Origin: Pseudoalteromonas aliena SW19
GTDB taxonomy: Bacteria > Pseudomonadota > Gammaproteobacteria > Enterobacterales > Alteromonadaceae
Length of the DNA: 64,000 bases
Direction of reading: 5' to 3'
NCBI RefSeq assembly: GCF_014905615.1
Contig: NZ_AQGU01000025.1
Span: 434,001-498,000 of the forward strand
Shown: piece by piece, positions 35,292 through 45,647 of the stretch
Layout of the letters: every line of letters starts with the position of its first letter
Numbering within the stretch: the stretch's first letter is position 1
Position numbers and translations under genes: made by a program
Notes under the pieces: generated by a model
Told to the model about the DNA's origin: nothing
Seen by the model: only the letters and a program-made list of their open reading frames with translations
Databases searched by the model: none

Positions 35292-36929
35292 TTAGCTAAT
35301 AACTGAATCTACAAGCTTTTTAGCTTCTTTTTCTAGCAATGCTAAATGCGCTTCACCTTTGAAAGATTCAAGGTAAATTTTATAAATATCTTCGGTACCT
35401 GAAGGACGCGCTGCAAACCAGCCGTTTTCGGTGACCACTTTTAGACCGCCGATAGCGGCATCGTTACCCGGTGCATGAGTCAACTTTTGCAAAATAGGTT
35501 CGCCAGCAAGCGTATCGGCTTTAACATCAGCGGCACTCAATGCTTTTAAACGTGATTTTTGACCACTTGTTGCGGGTGCATCAAGGCGTTTATAAATTGG
35601 AGAGCCAAATTCTTGCTCTAACTCTTTATAAAGTGCTGATGGTGTTTTACCTGTTACGGCCAATATTTCTGCAGCAAGCAGCCCCATAATAAAGCCGTCT
35701 TTATCTGTACACCATACAGAGCCATCAAAACGTAAAAATGCAGCACCTGCACTTTCTTCGCCACCAAAAGCAAGTTTTCCTTTGCTTAGACCTTCAACAA
35801 ACCATTTAAAACCCACAGGTACTTCTTTTACTTTACGGTTGTTTCGCAAAGCGACCTTGTCGATCATAGAGCTAGAAACCAGTGTTTTACCAATCTCTAC
35901 ATTAGAGTTCCAATCTCGGTGTTTAAGTAAGTAGTCTATAGCAACTGCTAAAAAGTGATTTGGATTCATTAAACCATCTGGCGTTACAATACCGTGACGG
36001 TCGTAGTCAGGATCGTTACCAATCGAAATATCAAAATCATCTTTCAATGCAATAAGATTAGCCATTGAATAAGGCGATGAGCAGTCCATACGAATTTTGC
36101 CATCTTTATCCAGCGGCATAAAAGCAAAGCGAGGGTCGACAACATCATTAACAACGGTTAAATCTAAATTATATTTTTTTGCTATGACAGGCCAAAAATG
36201 TATACCTGAACCACCCAGGGGATCGATGCCTATTTTGATACCTGCATCGCTAATTGCTTTTAAATTAACAATATTTGCTAAGTCATCAATGTATGGCGTC
36301 ATCAAATCTTCGTATCGAATAAAACCTGAACGCGATGCTTTAGCGAATGGAAATAACTCAACTTCAACTAAATCTTCTAATAATAGCTGATTAGCTCTGT
36401 CTTCAATCCATTTCGTTACATCGGTATCAGCAGGCCCGCCATTAGGTGGGTTATATTTAAAACCACCATCTTCAGGAGGATTATGCGAAGGCGTAACGAC
36501 AATACCATCTGCTAATTCATTTGGATGTAGCTTATTATGGCTGACAATGGCGTGGCTGATCACAGGTGTTGGAGTAAAATCGCCGTTTTCTTGTGTGATC
36601 ACTTGCACTTCGTTAGCAACGAGTACTTCAATGGCGGAGTTAAACGCGGCCTCACTCAATGCGTGTGTATCTTTACCTAAAAATAACGGACCAAAAATAT
36701 CATTTTGTTTTCTGTAATCGCAAATAGCCTGTGTAATAGCTAAAATATGCGACTCGTTAAATTTAACATCGTAAGAACAACCTCTATGGCCTGATGTACC
36801 AAAAGCAACACAATGCTCTGGGAATTGTTCAAGGTCGGGTTCATTTAAGTAATAGGCAGAAACTAATTTTGGAACATTAACCAGCGCCGATTGTGGAGCT
36901 GTTTTGCCTGCGCCTGAGTGAATAGCCAT
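35292..36929 (-). CDS. pgm: Phosphoglucomutase (alpha-D-glucose)
   Basis: Interconverts glucose 1-phosphate and glucose 6-phosphate. It has 545 residues, the usual length. The phosphoserine loop [22 protein letters not shown], the metal-binding loop [10 protein letters not shown], the sugar loop GGEESAGA and the C-terminal phosphate loop [12 protein letters not shown] are all present. It follows seqA after nine bases, the same seqA-pgm arrangement as in E. coli. Confidence 0.97.
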   Translation of the reverse strand: MAIHSGAGKTAPQSALVNVPKLVSAYYLNEPDLEQFPEHCVAFGTSGHRGCSYDVKFNESHILAITQAICDYRKQNDIFGPLFLGKDTHALSEAAFNSAIEVLVANEVQVITQENGDFTPTPVISHAIVSHNKLHPNELADGIVVTPSHNPPEDGGFKYNPPNGGPADTDVTKWIEDRANQLLLEDLVEVELFPFAKASRSGFIRYEDLMTPYIDDLANIVNLKAISDAGIKIGIDPLGGSGIHFWPVIAKKYNLDLTVVNDVVDPRFAFMPLDKDGKIRMDCSSPYSMANLIALKDDFDISIGNDPDYDRHGIVTPDGLMNPNHFLAVAIDYLLKHRDWNSNVEIGKTLVSSSMIDKVALRNNRKVKEVPVGFKWFVEGLSKGKLAFGGEESAGAAFLRFDGSVWCTDKDGFIMGLLAAEILAVTGKTPSALYKELEQEFGSPIYKRLDAPATSGQKSRLKALSAADVKADTLAGEPILQKLTHAPGNDAAIGGLKVVTENGWFAARPSGTEDIYKIYLESFKGEAHLALLEKEAKKLVDSVIS

Positions 36930-36938
36930 TATATTTCC

Positions 36939-37532
36939 TTACAAGTAATCGCGAATTTTTTCAGCTTGCTCTGCACTATATCCAAGGCAAAGAGCAACTT
37001 CATGAAGCATCATTTTTTTACGCGTTGTATTAGAGTTCGTCATAACCCAATATTCACTATCAGTTATGTTTTTAGGATTCATACTGCTGCCGCTATTAAC
37101 TAAGGCTTCTTTGCTGGTAGCAAAATATACTCGGTCGCGACCTTTAATATCTAATACGGCCGAAAAATCAGTTTTATGAGTGCGGTAAAATGCACTTAAA
37201 ATAAACAAAAAACGCCCTACAACGCCTTTTTGCATTGCCAGTTCTTCTTTGTTCAATACATTAAAAACATTATCATTTTTTTGCTTCACCGGTGTGACAG
37301 CAAGCATTTTTTGTTTTTTTGATGGCTCAACAGCTAGCTCAGAGGTCTTCAATGCGGAGGTAGACATTGTCGCAGTTTGATTATTTTGAGTTAGTTCTAC
37401 GTTTGCAGATTGAATTTTTTCGCCACTCAGATTTAATAAACGACGTAAAATAGTGGATGCACTTTCGCCAATACTTTGCGTATTGCTTGCAATATATTGA
37501 TATAACTCGTCGTCTATGTCGATTTGTTTCAT
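36939..37532 (-). CDS. seqA: Negative modulator of replication initiation SeqA
   Basis: Binds hemimethylated GATC sites after replication and delays re-initiation at the origin. It has 197 residues from the ATG at 37532, which has AGGAAG upstream; an in-frame GTG at 37556 is unlikely. The N-terminal oligomerisation motif MKQIDIDDELYQYIASNTQSIGESASTILRRLL and the C-terminal DNA-binding domain (RVYFATSKEALVNSGSSMNPKNI and the TNSNTTRKKMML block) fit the family. The linker is longer and less conserved, as usual. Confidence 0.96.
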   Translation of the reverse strand: MKQIDIDDELYQYIASNTQSIGESASTILRRLLNLSGEKIQSANVELTQNNQTATMSTSALKTSELAVEPSKKQKMLAVTPVKQKNDNVFNVLNKEELAMQKGVVGRFLFILSAFYRTHKTDFSAVLDIKGRDRVYFATSKEALVNSGSSMNPKNITDSEYWVMTNSNTTRKKMMLHEVALCLGYSAEQAEKIRDYL

Positions 37533-37772
37533 GTTCTTCCTGTTATTACGGGTCACATTTTTTCTCCCGACTGATTATACCCAAACCAATTAGAAATGCG
37601 AGTTACAACAAGCACTCCCGACAACATATACTGCAAACATATAAATAGACTATTATTTAACACCCTCTTGTTGATTTAACATCCAAAAGCCCAATTAAAT
37701 AAATAGTCGCTGTATTTTTTGCTTTTTAATGCAATGCTCGGCAAACTATGGCCAAATTTTCAGGAGGCGTGT

Positions 37773-38540
37773 ATGCAGTTAAATTACAAGCAACAAGGGC
37801 AAGGTCCTAATGTTATTTTGATCCACGGGCTTTTTGGATCATTAGAAAACTTAAATGTAATCGCCAAGCCATTAAGTGAACACTTTAATGTTATAAACGT
37901 TGATTTACGTAACCATGGCCTGTCACCTCATAGCGATGAGATGAACTATCCAGCAATGGCACAAGATATTGTTGCGTTACTAGCTCACTTAAATATAGAT
38001 AAAGCACACTTAGTTGGGCACTCTATGGGTGGTAAAGTCGCAATGGAATTGGCACTTACCCACCCTGAGCGAGTAAATAAACTAGTCGTACTTGATATTG
38101 CCCCCGTTAGCTATCCGCCACGCCATACCAAAATACTGCAAGCATTAAAGGCGGTTGCAGTGCAATCAATCGACGATCGAAAACAAGCCGATACATTAAT
38201 GCAACCTTTTATCGAAGAGCTTGGGGTTCGACAGTTTTTGCTTAAAAGCCTTGCTAAAAATGAGCAAGGTCAATTTGCATGGCGATTTAACTTAAATGTG
38301 CTTGATGAAAAATATTCAACAATTACAGCTAACGTTAATGAAAACAATTCTTGTTTATGCGATACTCTTTTTATCAAAGGGAATGATTCTGACTATATTC
38401 TGCCTGAGCATCGTAATGCAATTACAGCGCGCTTTAAAAACACCAAAGCTAAAATCATTCATGGCGCAGGACATTGGCTTCATGCGCAAAAGCCGCTTGC
38501 TGTTAATAAAGCAATAAATGACTTTTTAACTGCTATTTAA
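37773..38540 (+). CDS. ybfF: Alpha/beta hydrolase, YbfF-like esterase
   Basis: Cytoplasmic acyl esterase of 255 residues. It has the oxyanion block LIHGLFGSLENL, nucleophile elbow VGHSMGGKVA and C-terminal His in GAGHWLHAQKP. The ATG at 37773 follows AGGAGG; the in-frame extension upstream to 37719 is unlikely. It is divergent from seqA, as in E. coli. The physiological substrate is unknown; E. coli YbfF hydrolyses short acyl and malonyl-CoA esters. Confidence 0.93.
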   Translation: MQLNYKQQGQGPNVILIHGLFGSLENLNVIAKPLSEHFNVINVDLRNHGLSPHSDEMNYPAMAQDIVALLAHLNIDKAHLVGHSMGGKVAMELALTHPERVNKLVVLDIAPVSYPPRHTKILQALKAVAVQSIDDRKQADTLMQPFIEELGVRQFLLKSLAKNEQGQFAWRFNLNVLDEKYSTITANVNENNSCLCDTLFIKGNDSDYILPEHRNAITARFKNTKAKIIHGAGHWLHAQKPLAVNKAINDFLTAI

Positions 38541-38569
38541 AGTAATTTTAATCGCGTGTTTTTGATTTT

Positions 38570-38608
38570 GCGTACTAAATATATGTATATTTATATGCTA
38601 TAGTACGC
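38570..38608. promoter_or_regulatory. Promoter region with a 7-bp dyad ahead of the DUF2788 gene
   Basis: GCGTACT (38570-38576) and AGTACGC (38602-38608) are inverted repeats around 25 AT-rich bases that include TATGCTATA. TTGCGT and TATGCT could serve as -35 and -10. No LexA box is obvious, although ybfE is LexA-controlled in E. coli. Confidence 0.4.
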
Positions 38609-38635
38609 GCCGTTTAATTTAAAGGTTATACGTTG

Positions 38636-38857
38636 ATGGTCAGTCAGTTAATTAACGAATTTGATACCCTAGGGTTGTATTTTGGCTTAGCCGGTATTTT
38701 CATATTCATCGGCATGGCAATTAAAGACGTACTAAAAAGTGGTAATGTGCCAAAGTTCGGACAGTATATTGTTTGGGGCGTCCTCTTTTTAGGGTGTTCA
38801 GGCTTTATTGCTAAAGGACTTATTCAGGTATTTTGGCAAGGCGCAGGTGTAGGTTAA
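38636..38857 (+). CDS. DUF2788-like small membrane protein
   Basis: Protein of 73 residues with two hydrophobic helices (about 12-32 and 43-65). The sequence resembles the DUF2788 family as I recall it. Function is unknown. The ATG at 38636 is preferred over a TTG one codon earlier. It is followed after two bases by ybfE, so the two are probably co-transcribed. Confidence 0.7.
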   Translation: MVSQLINEFDTLGLYFGLAGIFIFIGMAIKDVLKSGNVPKFGQYIVWGVLFLGCSGFIAKGLIQVFWQGAGVG

Positions 38858-38859
38858 GC

Positions 38860-39138
38860 ATGGCGAAGTCAGAAACAGATAGAACAACACTCGATTTATT
38901 TGAATACGAAAAACGCCCAGGCAGACCTAAAACGAATCCCCTTTCTCGGGATATGCAGTTAAAGGTAAATAAACGTAATCAAATAAAGAGAGATAAAGCA
39001 CGTGGCTTAAAGCGTGTTGAATTTAAAGTTTCATCGCAGTTATATCAAGCATTGAGTGATATGGCAGATGCACAAAATATTAGCCGCAGTGCGCTGATTG
39101 AAACGATTTTACAAGAAAGATTGGCTATTGATACATAA
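38860..39138 (+). CDS. ybfE: YbfE-like ribbon-helix-helix protein
   Basis: Basic protein of 92 residues. The N-terminal half is charged and probably disordered. The C-terminal part has a ribbon-helix-helix pattern, KRVEFKVSSQLYQALSDMADAQNISRSALIETILQ. It matches E. coli YbfE, a LexA-regulated protein of unknown role, also by position between ybfF and fldA. The ATG at 38860 was chosen. Confidence 0.88.
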   Translation: MAKSETDRTTLDLFEYEKRPGRPKTNPLSRDMQLKVNKRNQIKRDKARGLKRVEFKVSSQLYQALSDMADAQNISRSALIETILQERLAIDT

Positions 39139-39152
39139 AAGGTTTTAAATCC

Positions 39153-39680
39153 ATGGCAAGTGTAGGCATTTTTTTCGGAAGTGACACAGGTAACACAGAA
39201 CACGTAGCAAAAATGATCCAAAAAGAATTGGGTAAAAAGCTAGTGGCTGTTCATGATATTGCAAAAAGCTCTAAAGAAGAGATTGCTGAATTTGATTTAA
39301 TCTTATTCGGTATCCCTACTTGGTACTACGGTGAAGCGCAATGTGACTGGGATGACTTTTTCCCTGAGCTTGAAGAAGTTGACTTTGAAGGCAAACTTGT
39401 TGCTATTTTTGGTTGCGGAGACCAAGAAGATTACGCTGAGTACTTTTTAGATGCTATGGGCATGATCAACGATATAGTGACTGAACGTGGCGCGATTGTT
39501 GTTGGCAATTGGCCGAGTGATAGTTATGACTTTGAAGCATCAAAAGGTATGGCTGACGACAAGCATTTTGTTGGTTTGGGTATCGACGAAGACCGTCAAC
39601 CAGAGCTTACAGAACAACGTGTCAAAGCATGGTCTGCCCAGGTATATGAAGAAATGTGTTTAAGCGAATTAGCTGACTAA
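39153..39680 (+). CDS. fldA: Flavodoxin
   Basis: Long-chain flavodoxin of 175 residues, a low-potential electron carrier for biotin synthesis, IspG/IspH and reductase activation. The FMN phosphate loop FFGSDTGNTEHVAK and the isoalloxazine loops around PTWYYGEAQCDWDDFFP and GCGDQEDYAEYF are present. It lies upstream of fur, as in E. coli. Confidence 0.96.
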   Translation: MASVGIFFGSDTGNTEHVAKMIQKELGKKLVAVHDIAKSSKEEIAEFDLILFGIPTWYYGEAQCDWDDFFPELEEVDFEGKLVAIFGCGDQEDYAEYFLDAMGMINDIVTERGAIVVGNWPSDSYDFEASKGMADDKHFVGLGIDEDRQPELTEQRVKAWSAQVYEEMCLSELAD

Positions 39681-39694
39681 TTTTCTGCATATAT

Positions 39695-39733
39695 CGCTAG
39701 CTGTTTAAATAATTATCAAACAGTTAGCGTTTT
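39695..39733 (+). terminator. Terminator after fldA
   Basis: CGCTAGCTGTTT (39695-39706) pairs with AAACAGTTAGCG (39718-39729) with one G-U pair, followed by TTTT. Confidence 0.7.
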
Positions 39734-39765
39734 AAGCTTTAGTGGCAATATAAATCAATTGTTCT

Positions 39766-39794
39766 TTGCACTTCACGCTTAGGCACGTTATCCT
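39766..39794 (+). promoter_or_regulatory. Likely sigma-70 promoter of fur
   Basis: TTGCAC (39766-39771) and TATCCT (39789-39794) with a 17-bp spacer, about 70 bases ahead of the fur ATG. No Fur box was seen. Confidence 0.5.
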
Positions 39795-39866
39795 GTTTAT
39801 TGCTAATGTGTCGTGTACATCTTTGCAAGATGTCTAGTATAACCAAATAAAATTGAGACAGATTTA

Positions 39867-40310
39867 ATGACTGATCATAACTTGGAACTTAAAAAAGCCG
39901 GTTTAAAAGTAACTTTACCGCGTATTAAAATATTAGAGATTTTACAATCTCCAGATAACCAACACATCAGCGCTGAAGATGTTTACAAAATTCTTTTGGA
40001 TTTAGGCGAAGAAATTGGTCTTGCAACTGTATACCGTGTACTTAACCAATTTGATGATGCGGGTATTGTAAGCCGTCATCACTTTGAAGGTGGTAAATCT
40101 GTATTTGAACTTTCAGGAAGCACGCACCACGATCATTTAGTATGTTTGAAGTGTGGCAAAGTTGTAGAGTTTGAAGATGAGATGATTGAACGTCGTCAAC
40201 TTGAAATTTCTGAAGAAAATGGTATTACACTTACAAACCATTCTTTATATTTATACGGTGAATGTAACGATAAAGCAGCGTGTAAAGCATTTAGCGACGC
40301 TAACAGCTAA
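39867..40310 (+). CDS. fur: Ferric uptake regulator Fur
   Basis: Iron-responsive repressor of 147 residues. The winged-helix domain (LKVTLPRIKILEILQSPDNQHISAEDVY) is followed by the HHFEGGKSVFELSGSTHHDHLVCLKCGKVVEF zinc/iron-binding region, with CLKC as part of the structural site and a second Cys pair near the end (ECNDKAAC). It is transcribed from its own promoter after fldA. Confidence 0.98.
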   Translation: MTDHNLELKKAGLKVTLPRIKILEILQSPDNQHISAEDVYKILLDLGEEIGLATVYRVLNQFDDAGIVSRHHFEGGKSVFELSGSTHHDHLVCLKCGKVVEFEDEMIERRQLEISEENGITLTNHSLYLYGECNDKAACKAFSDANS

Positions 40311-40330
40311 TACCGCTTTTAAAAAGCAAT

Positions 40331-40358
40331 AAAAAACCTGCTAAGTGCAGGTTTTTTT
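40331..40358 (+). terminator. Terminator of fur
   Basis: AAAAAACCTGC, loop TAAGT, GCAGGTTTTTTT; a classic rho-independent structure 20 bases past the stop. Confidence 0.9.
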
Positions 40359-40421
40359 GTGTCTAAATTACGATAGTAATATAGTGAGCCGGTATAAATA
40401 CGGGCTCATTATTAAACGTAG

Positions 40422-42080
40422 CTACTGTGTTTTAGACCATGAATCGCGAAGACCCACTGTTTGGTTAAATACAACGTTCTCTGATTTAGAATCACGAGAG
40501 AAATAACCTGTGCGCTCAAACTGAAAGCCCTGCTCTGCTTGTGAATTAGCAAGTGATGGCTCTAGTTTCGCGTTTGATAAAACAACCAGTGACTCTGGAT
40601 TTAATGTTGTTTCAAACTCATCAGCGGCTGCTGGGTTTGGCACGCTAAATAAACGGTCATATAAACGTACTTCTGCTGTAATAGACTCAGGCGCTGAAAC
40701 CCAGTGAATAACACCTTTCACTTTACGGCCATCACTTGGGTTTTTACCAAGTGTTTCGCTGTCGTAAGTACAAAAAATAGTTGTGATTTCGCCGCTTTCG
40801 TCTTTTTCGACACGCTGTGCTTTAATAACATAAGCACCACGTAAGCGTACTTCTTTATCAAGTACTAGGCGCTTAAATTTGTTATTTGCTTCTTCTTTAA
40901 AGTCTTCACGTTCAATGTAAATTTCACGAGTAAATGGTACATCACGACGACCCATTTCTTCTTTATTTGGGTGATTAGCCACAGATAAAACCTCAACCTT
41001 GTCTGCATCGTAGTTTTCAATAACTATTTTAACAGGATCGAGTACGGCCATTGCTCGTGGTGCATTTTCGTTTAGATCTTCACGGATGCAGGCTTCAAGC
41101 ATGCCCATTTCAACCATATTCTCTTGTTTTGTTACGCCAATGCGCAAACAAAACTCACGAATTGAGCCTGGCGTATAACCACGACGACGTAGACCTGCAA
41201 TAGTAGGCATACGTGGATCATCCCACCCTTCAACAAAGTTATTTACTACTAAATCACTTAGCTTACGCTTAGACATAATAGTGTATTCAAGATTCAAGCG
41301 TGAAAACTCAATTTGCTGTGGGTGACACTCTAGACTGATGTTATCAAGTACCCAATCATATAAACGACGGTTATCTTGGAACTCGAGTGTACATAACGAA
41401 TGTGTAATGCCTTCAAGTGCATCTGAAATACAGTGCGTAAAGTCATACATTGGGTAAATGCACCACTTATCTGCTGTTTGGTGGTGATGAGCAAAACGTA
41501 CACGATAAATAATTGGATCGCGCAGCACCATAAAAGAGCTTGCCATATCAATTTTTGCACGCAGAACACACTCGCCTTCTTTGAATTCGCCCGCACGCAT
41601 TTTTTCAAATAATGCGAGGTTTTCTTCAACCGCTGTATCTCTGTATGGGCTGTTTTTACCTGGCTCTTTTAATGTGCCACGGTACTGGCGCGCTTCATCT
41701 GCTGTTAAAAAGCACACATACGCTAAGCCTTTATTAATTAACTCAACAGCGTAACCATATAAAGTATCAAAATAGTTAGAAGAATACTTTATATCGCCAT
41801 CCCAATTAAAGCCTAACCACTGTACATCTTCTTTTATAGAATTAACGTAGTTAATGTCTTCTTTTTCAGGATTTGTATCATCAAAACGTAGGTTACATAA
41901 ACCAGTGTAGTCTTTCGCAATACCAAAATTTAAACAAATTGATTTTGCATGGCCAATATGTAAAAAGCCGTTTGGTTCAGGTGGAAAACGTGTATGCGTA
42001 GTTGCATGCTTTCCACTTGCTAAATCTTCATCAATTCGGGTTCTAATAAAGTTACTTGGGCGATTCTCAATTTCCGCCAT
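40422..42080 (-). CDS. glnS: Glutaminyl-tRNA synthetase
   Basis: Charges tRNA-Gln with glutamine. It is a class I enzyme of 552 residues with the HIGH motif in [17 protein letters not shown] and the KMSKS-like MSKRKL, followed by the two C-terminal anticodon-binding beta barrels. It is transcribed alone, convergent with fur. Confidence 0.98.
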   Translation of the reverse strand: MAEIENRPSNFIRTRIDEDLASGKHATTHTRFPPEPNGFLHIGHAKSICLNFGIAKDYTGLCNLRFDDTNPEKEDINYVNSIKEDVQWLGFNWDGDIKYSSNYFDTLYGYAVELINKGLAYVCFLTADEARQYRGTLKEPGKNSPYRDTAVEENLALFEKMRAGEFKEGECVLRAKIDMASSFMVLRDPIIYRVRFAHHHQTADKWCIYPMYDFTHCISDALEGITHSLCTLEFQDNRRLYDWVLDNISLECHPQQIEFSRLNLEYTIMSKRKLSDLVVNNFVEGWDDPRMPTIAGLRRRGYTPGSIREFCLRIGVTKQENMVEMGMLEACIREDLNENAPRAMAVLDPVKIVIENYDADKVEVLSVANHPNKEEMGRRDVPFTREIYIEREDFKEEANNKFKRLVLDKEVRLRGAYVIKAQRVEKDESGEITTIFCTYDSETLGKNPSDGRKVKGVIHWVSAPESITAEVRLYDRLFSVPNPAAADEFETTLNPESLVVLSNAKLEPSLANSQAEQGFQFERTGYFSRDSKSENVVFNQTVGLRDSWSKTQ

Positions 42081-42298
42081 AGGAGTGCAATCCTCTAAAT
42101 ATTACGTAATAACAAAACTTATCCATTATTACAAAAACAATCACTAACATACAGCAATAGCTTAAGGTTTATTTTAGATATTGATTAACTTTAATTCACT
42201 TGAACTGTTATTTATCAATAAAATTTGTTTTAGCGCAATATTTAGGTCATCAAAGCCAATTATAGTAAGCCGATAACCTACTTTATAAGGATTCGAAG

Positions 42299-43369
42299 AT
42301 GGCTACACTTAACCAACATCGCGTATATATTCCAACAAATGCACGTGCTAATCACTACTTATTAGCTGAAATAACCCCTAACGAAGCGTTTTATAATAGC
42401 TTTAGCACTATAAATTGTTGCTATGAGCGTATTGCTCGTCAGTTATTTGCGTGTTGTGATGAGTACGAACTCCATAACGTACATTTGCTAGCAAACGATA
42501 AGCTACCCGTTGTGCGTTTTCATGATGAGGCTTATCAATTAGAAACGGATAAGCAAATGTTGTTTTTTTATAACCCTCGCTATCACGAAGCCCATAAACT
42601 TTATTACACACCAAATACACAGAGCAAAAAAATACGTTTGTTATTTCTCGCAACAGGTGAAGATTTACGTGCAAACTCAGCGCAATTTCATAATAAAGTA
42701 CAAAAAGTTTTAAATCTGTTACAAGAACAATTATTTATAAATCAATCTCAATTTAAATTGCGCGATCACCAACATCTTACTTACGATTTATTTGCTAAAG
42801 AGAAAGGCAATAAAGAAAGCTATGGTTACAAGCTAAGAAGCCTCTACCCGCGTTATCAATCAAGGCAATGTAATATTCCGGATGAATATGCCGAGATGAC
42901 ATACGCAACGTTTACTATTCCCGTGTCCCGAGCTATCAAAACGCAATTTCAAATACTGATGAATAATCACGATTTCGCAAAATTTTACGACTACTTTGCA
43001 GATAGTTTTAAACGCACATGTGAAAATAACAAGCTAACACATGGTGCAATGGTCGCCAATGGTGCGATACCTATTATCCGAAATAGTAAAATAGATAACA
43101 ATGAAGGCAATGCTGAACTGCAAAAACTGAGTTTTGACGTTGAATCAATAGAAAGCCAAATCAAATGCTTTTATGAGGCAAATAAACTTGTCGAAACCAT
43201 ACACTTTGTCGTTGCTGCTACCAACCAAAATAAACATGAGATAGGCTATGGGCGATTTATGAATCAAGTAGAGAAAACAATTCACAGTTTGTGTGATGAA
43301 CTTTCTATAAATAAACAGCGCCAAGACTTATCGGTACGATTTTTTCAGCATATCAGTTACCCATTCTAA
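42299..43369 (+). CDS. Conserved protein of unknown function (possibly DUF3083)
   Basis: Soluble protein of 356 residues with no signal peptide or membrane helix. The start region HRVYIPTNARANHYLLAE and the blocks YNPRYHEAHKLYYTP and RLLFLATGEDLRANSAQFHNKVQKVL look conserved, and I associate them with DUF3083 of marine gammaproteobacteria, without certainty. It is divergent from glnS and convergent with sucD. No catalytic motif was recognised. Confidence 0.7.
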   Translation: MATLNQHRVYIPTNARANHYLLAEITPNEAFYNSFSTINCCYERIARQLFACCDEYELHNVHLLANDKLPVVRFHDEAYQLETDKQMLFFYNPRYHEAHKLYYTPNTQSKKIRLLFLATGEDLRANSAQFHNKVQKVLNLLQEQLFINQSQFKLRDHQHLTYDLFAKEKGNKESYGYKLRSLYPRYQSRQCNIPDEYAEMTYATFTIPVSRAIKTQFQILMNNHDFAKFYDYFADSFKRTCENNKLTHGAMVANGAIPIIRNSKIDNNEGNAELQKLSFDVESIESQIKCFYEANKLVETIHFVVAATNQNKHEIGYGRFMNQVEKTIHSLCDELSINKQRQDLSVRFFQHISYPF

Positions 43370-43387
43370 AATTTTTCATCGGATAAC

Positions 43388-43416
43388 AAAAAGGCTCGCA
43401 TAAGCGAGCCTTTTTT
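43388..43416. terminator. Bidirectional terminator between the DUF3083-like gene and sucD
   Basis: GGCTCGC (43393-43399), loop ATAA, GCGAGCC (43404-43410), with an A run before and T6 after; it serves both converging genes. Confidence 0.9.
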
Positions 43417-43431
43417 AAAGAAAATAAGCGA

Positions 43432-44304
43432 TTACCAGCCTGTTTTCTCTTTAAGTGCTTTACCGATATCAGCAAGTGAACGTACAGTTTTTACGCCCGC
43501 AGCTTCTAATGCAGCAAATTTCTCATCCGCAGTACCTTTACCGCCTGCGATGATTGCGCCAGCGTGACCCATACGCTTACCTTCTGGTGCAGTAACACCA
43601 GCAATGTAAGATACTACAGGTTTAGTTACGTTAGCTTTGATGTACTCTGCTGCTTCTTCTTCTGCAGTACCACCAATTTCACCAATCATTACGATGGCTT
43701 CAGTTTGTGGATCTTTTTCGAACATTTCTAAAACGTCGATAAAGTTAGTACCTGGAATTGGATCACCACCAATACCAACACACGTAGACTGACCAAAACC
43801 AGCATCCGTAGTTTGCTTAACTGCTTCGTACGTTAAAGTACCAGAGCGAGAAACAATTCCTACTTTACCAGGTTTGTGGATATGGCCAGGCATGATACCA
43901 ATCTTAGTCTCGCCAGGAGTGATAACACCTGGGCAGTTAGGACCGATCATACGAGTACCTGTTTGATCTAGTTTAACTTTAACGTCAACCATATCAAGTG
44001 TAGGGATACCTTCAGTGATACAAACAATCAGCTCAATGCCAGCATCGATAGCTTCTAAGATTGCATCTTTACAGAAAGGTGCTGGTACATAGATAACTGA
44101 CGCAGTTGCGCCTGTTTCTTGTACTGCATCACGAACTGTGTTGAATACTGGAAGACCAAGGTGCGTTTGACCGCCTTTACCTGGGCTTACACCACCAACC
44201 ATTTGAGTACCGTACTCAAGTGCTTGCTCAGAATGGAAAGTACCCTGACCACCTGTGAAACCTTGACAGATAACTTTTGTATCTTTATTGATTAATACAG
44301 ACAT
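43432..44304 (-). CDS. sucD: Succinyl-CoA synthetase alpha subunit
   Basis: Binds CoA and carries the phosphohistidine in the reaction succinyl-CoA + ADP + Pi to succinate + ATP. It has 290 residues with CoA-binding [27 protein letters not shown] and the active-site block [18 protein letters not shown]. It overlaps the sucC stop as TAATG. Confidence 0.98.
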   Translation of the reverse strand: MSVLINKDTKVICQGFTGGQGTFHSEQALEYGTQMVGGVSPGKGGQTHLGLPVFNTVRDAVQETGATASVIYVPAPFCKDAILEAIDAGIELIVCITEGIPTLDMVDVKVKLDQTGTRMIGPNCPGVITPGETKIGIMPGHIHKPGKVGIVSRSGTLTYEAVKQTTDAGFGQSTCVGIGGDPIPGTNFIDVLEMFEKDPQTEAIVMIGEIGGTAEEEAAEYIKANVTKPVVSYIAGVTAPEGKRMGHAGAIIAGGKGTADEKFAALEAAGVKTVRSLADIGKALKEKTGW

Positions 44305-45470
44305 TATTTGCCCTCCGCAGCAGCAACTACTTTCTCAGCAGCGTCTGTTAGTGATTCAGCAGCGATGATGTTAAGGTCAGATTTAGCTAGCACTTCACGA
44401 CCTAGTTCAGCATTAGTACCTTCTAAACGTACAACTACTGGTACGTTTACGCCTACTTCTTTAACTGCGCCAATGATGCCTTCAGCAATCATGTCACAAC
44501 GAACGATACCGCCAAAGATGTTTACTAAAACAGCTTTAACATTGTCGTCAGAAAGAATGATTTTGAATGCTTCAGAAACACGCTCTTTCGTCGCGCCGCC
44601 GCCAACATCTAGGAAGTTAGCTGGTTTGCCACCGTGTAAGTTTACGATGTCCATAGTACCCATCGCTAGGCCTGCACCGTTAACCATACAACCAACGTTG
44701 CCATCAAGGGCTACGTAGTTAAGCTCAAAGCTTGCTGCATGTGCTTCACGAGCATCTTCTTGAGATGGATCGTGGAACTCACGGATTTTAGGTTGACGGT
44801 AAAGTGCATTACCATCAATGCCGATTTTGCCGTCAAGACAGTGAAGGTTACCTTCGTCTGTGATTACTAACGGGTTGATTTCAAGTAATGCGAAATCAAA
44901 ATCAGTGAACATTTTACCAAGACCCATGAAAATCTTAACGAACTGTTTCATTTGTACTGGGTTAAGATCCAGTTTGAAACCAAGTTCACGTGCTTGGTAA
45001 GCTTGAGGACCTACTAACGGATCGATCTCAGCTTTGTGGATAAGTTCAGGTGTTTCTTCAGCAACAGTTTCAATTTCAACGCCGCCTTCAGTAGACGCCA
45101 TGAAAACTACTTTACGAGATGCACGGTCAACTACTGCACCTAGGTACAATTCGTTAGCAATGTCAGTACAGCTTTCTACTAAAATTTTAGCAACTGGCTG
45201 GCCTTTCTCGTCTGTTTGGTAAGTAACTAGGTTTTTACCTAACCAGTTAGCTGCAAACGCTTTTACTTCGTCGATCGTTTTAACTAGCTTTACACCGCCA
45301 GCTTTACCACGTCCACCTGCGTGAACCTGAGTTTTAACAACCCACATATCACCGCCGATCTTTTCAGCAGCTGCTGCAGCTTCTTCAGGTGTATCGCAAG
45401 CGAAACCTTGAGAAACTGGTAAACCATATTCGGCAAAAAGTTGTTTTGCCTGATACTCATGCAAATTCAT
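44304..45470 (-). CDS. sucC: Succinyl-CoA synthetase beta subunit
   Basis: ATP-grasp beta subunit of 388 residues. It starts [22 protein letters not shown]; the nucleotide-binding [26 protein letters not shown] and [13 protein letters not shown] motifs are present. It forms the heterotetramer with SucD. It is separated from sucB by 177 bases that contain a hairpin with a T run, so it may also have its own promoter. Confidence 0.98.
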   Translation of the reverse strand: MNLHEYQAKQLFAEYGLPVSQGFACDTPEEAAAAAEKIGGDMWVVKTQVHAGGRGKAGGVKLVKTIDEVKAFAANWLGKNLVTYQTDEKGQPVAKILVESCTDIANELYLGAVVDRASRKVVFMASTEGGVEIETVAEETPELIHKAEIDPLVGPQAYQARELGFKLDLNPVQMKQFVKIFMGLGKMFTDFDFALLEINPLVITDEGNLHCLDGKIGIDGNALYRQPKIREFHDPSQEDAREAHAASFELNYVALDGNVGCMVNGAGLAMGTMDIVNLHGGKPANFLDVGGGATKERVSEAFKIILSDDNVKAVLVNIFGGIVRCDMIAEGIIGAVKEVGVNVPVVVRLEGTNAELGREVLAKSDLNIIAAESLTDAAEKVVAAAEGK

Positions 45471-45593
45471 GATGCTTTATCCAATTTTTTATACTAAAAG
45501 AGCTGACTATTTTTATAAACAGACAACTATCCCAAATTGCGCACCTAGTATAGATCCCAAGGCTTAACATGAAAACCCCAGTACGACCAAAGG

Positions 45594-45629
45594 CGCAAAA
45601 AAAAAGCTGTGAATCTTCATCCACAGCTT
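45594..45629 (-). terminator. Terminator or attenuator between sucB and sucC
   Basis: On the minus strand AAGCTGTG (45622-45629 side), a 10-base loop and CACAGCTT (45604-45611 side), followed by an uninterrupted T run. It lies about 20 bases after the sucB stop and before sucC in the same direction, so it should reduce read-through into sucCD. Confidence 0.8.
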
Positions 45630-45647
45630 ACATTTCATACAACTAGA

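Noticed and set aside
38541-38635. LexA box ahead of the DUF2788-ybfE genes
   Set aside because: The E. coli gene is SOS-controlled, but no CTGT-N8-ACAG pattern was found here; only a different dyad is present.
44308-44718. 136-residue plus-strand frame antisense to sucC
   Set aside because: Ser/Thr/Pro-rich shadow of a conserved gene with biased codon use; no start signal.
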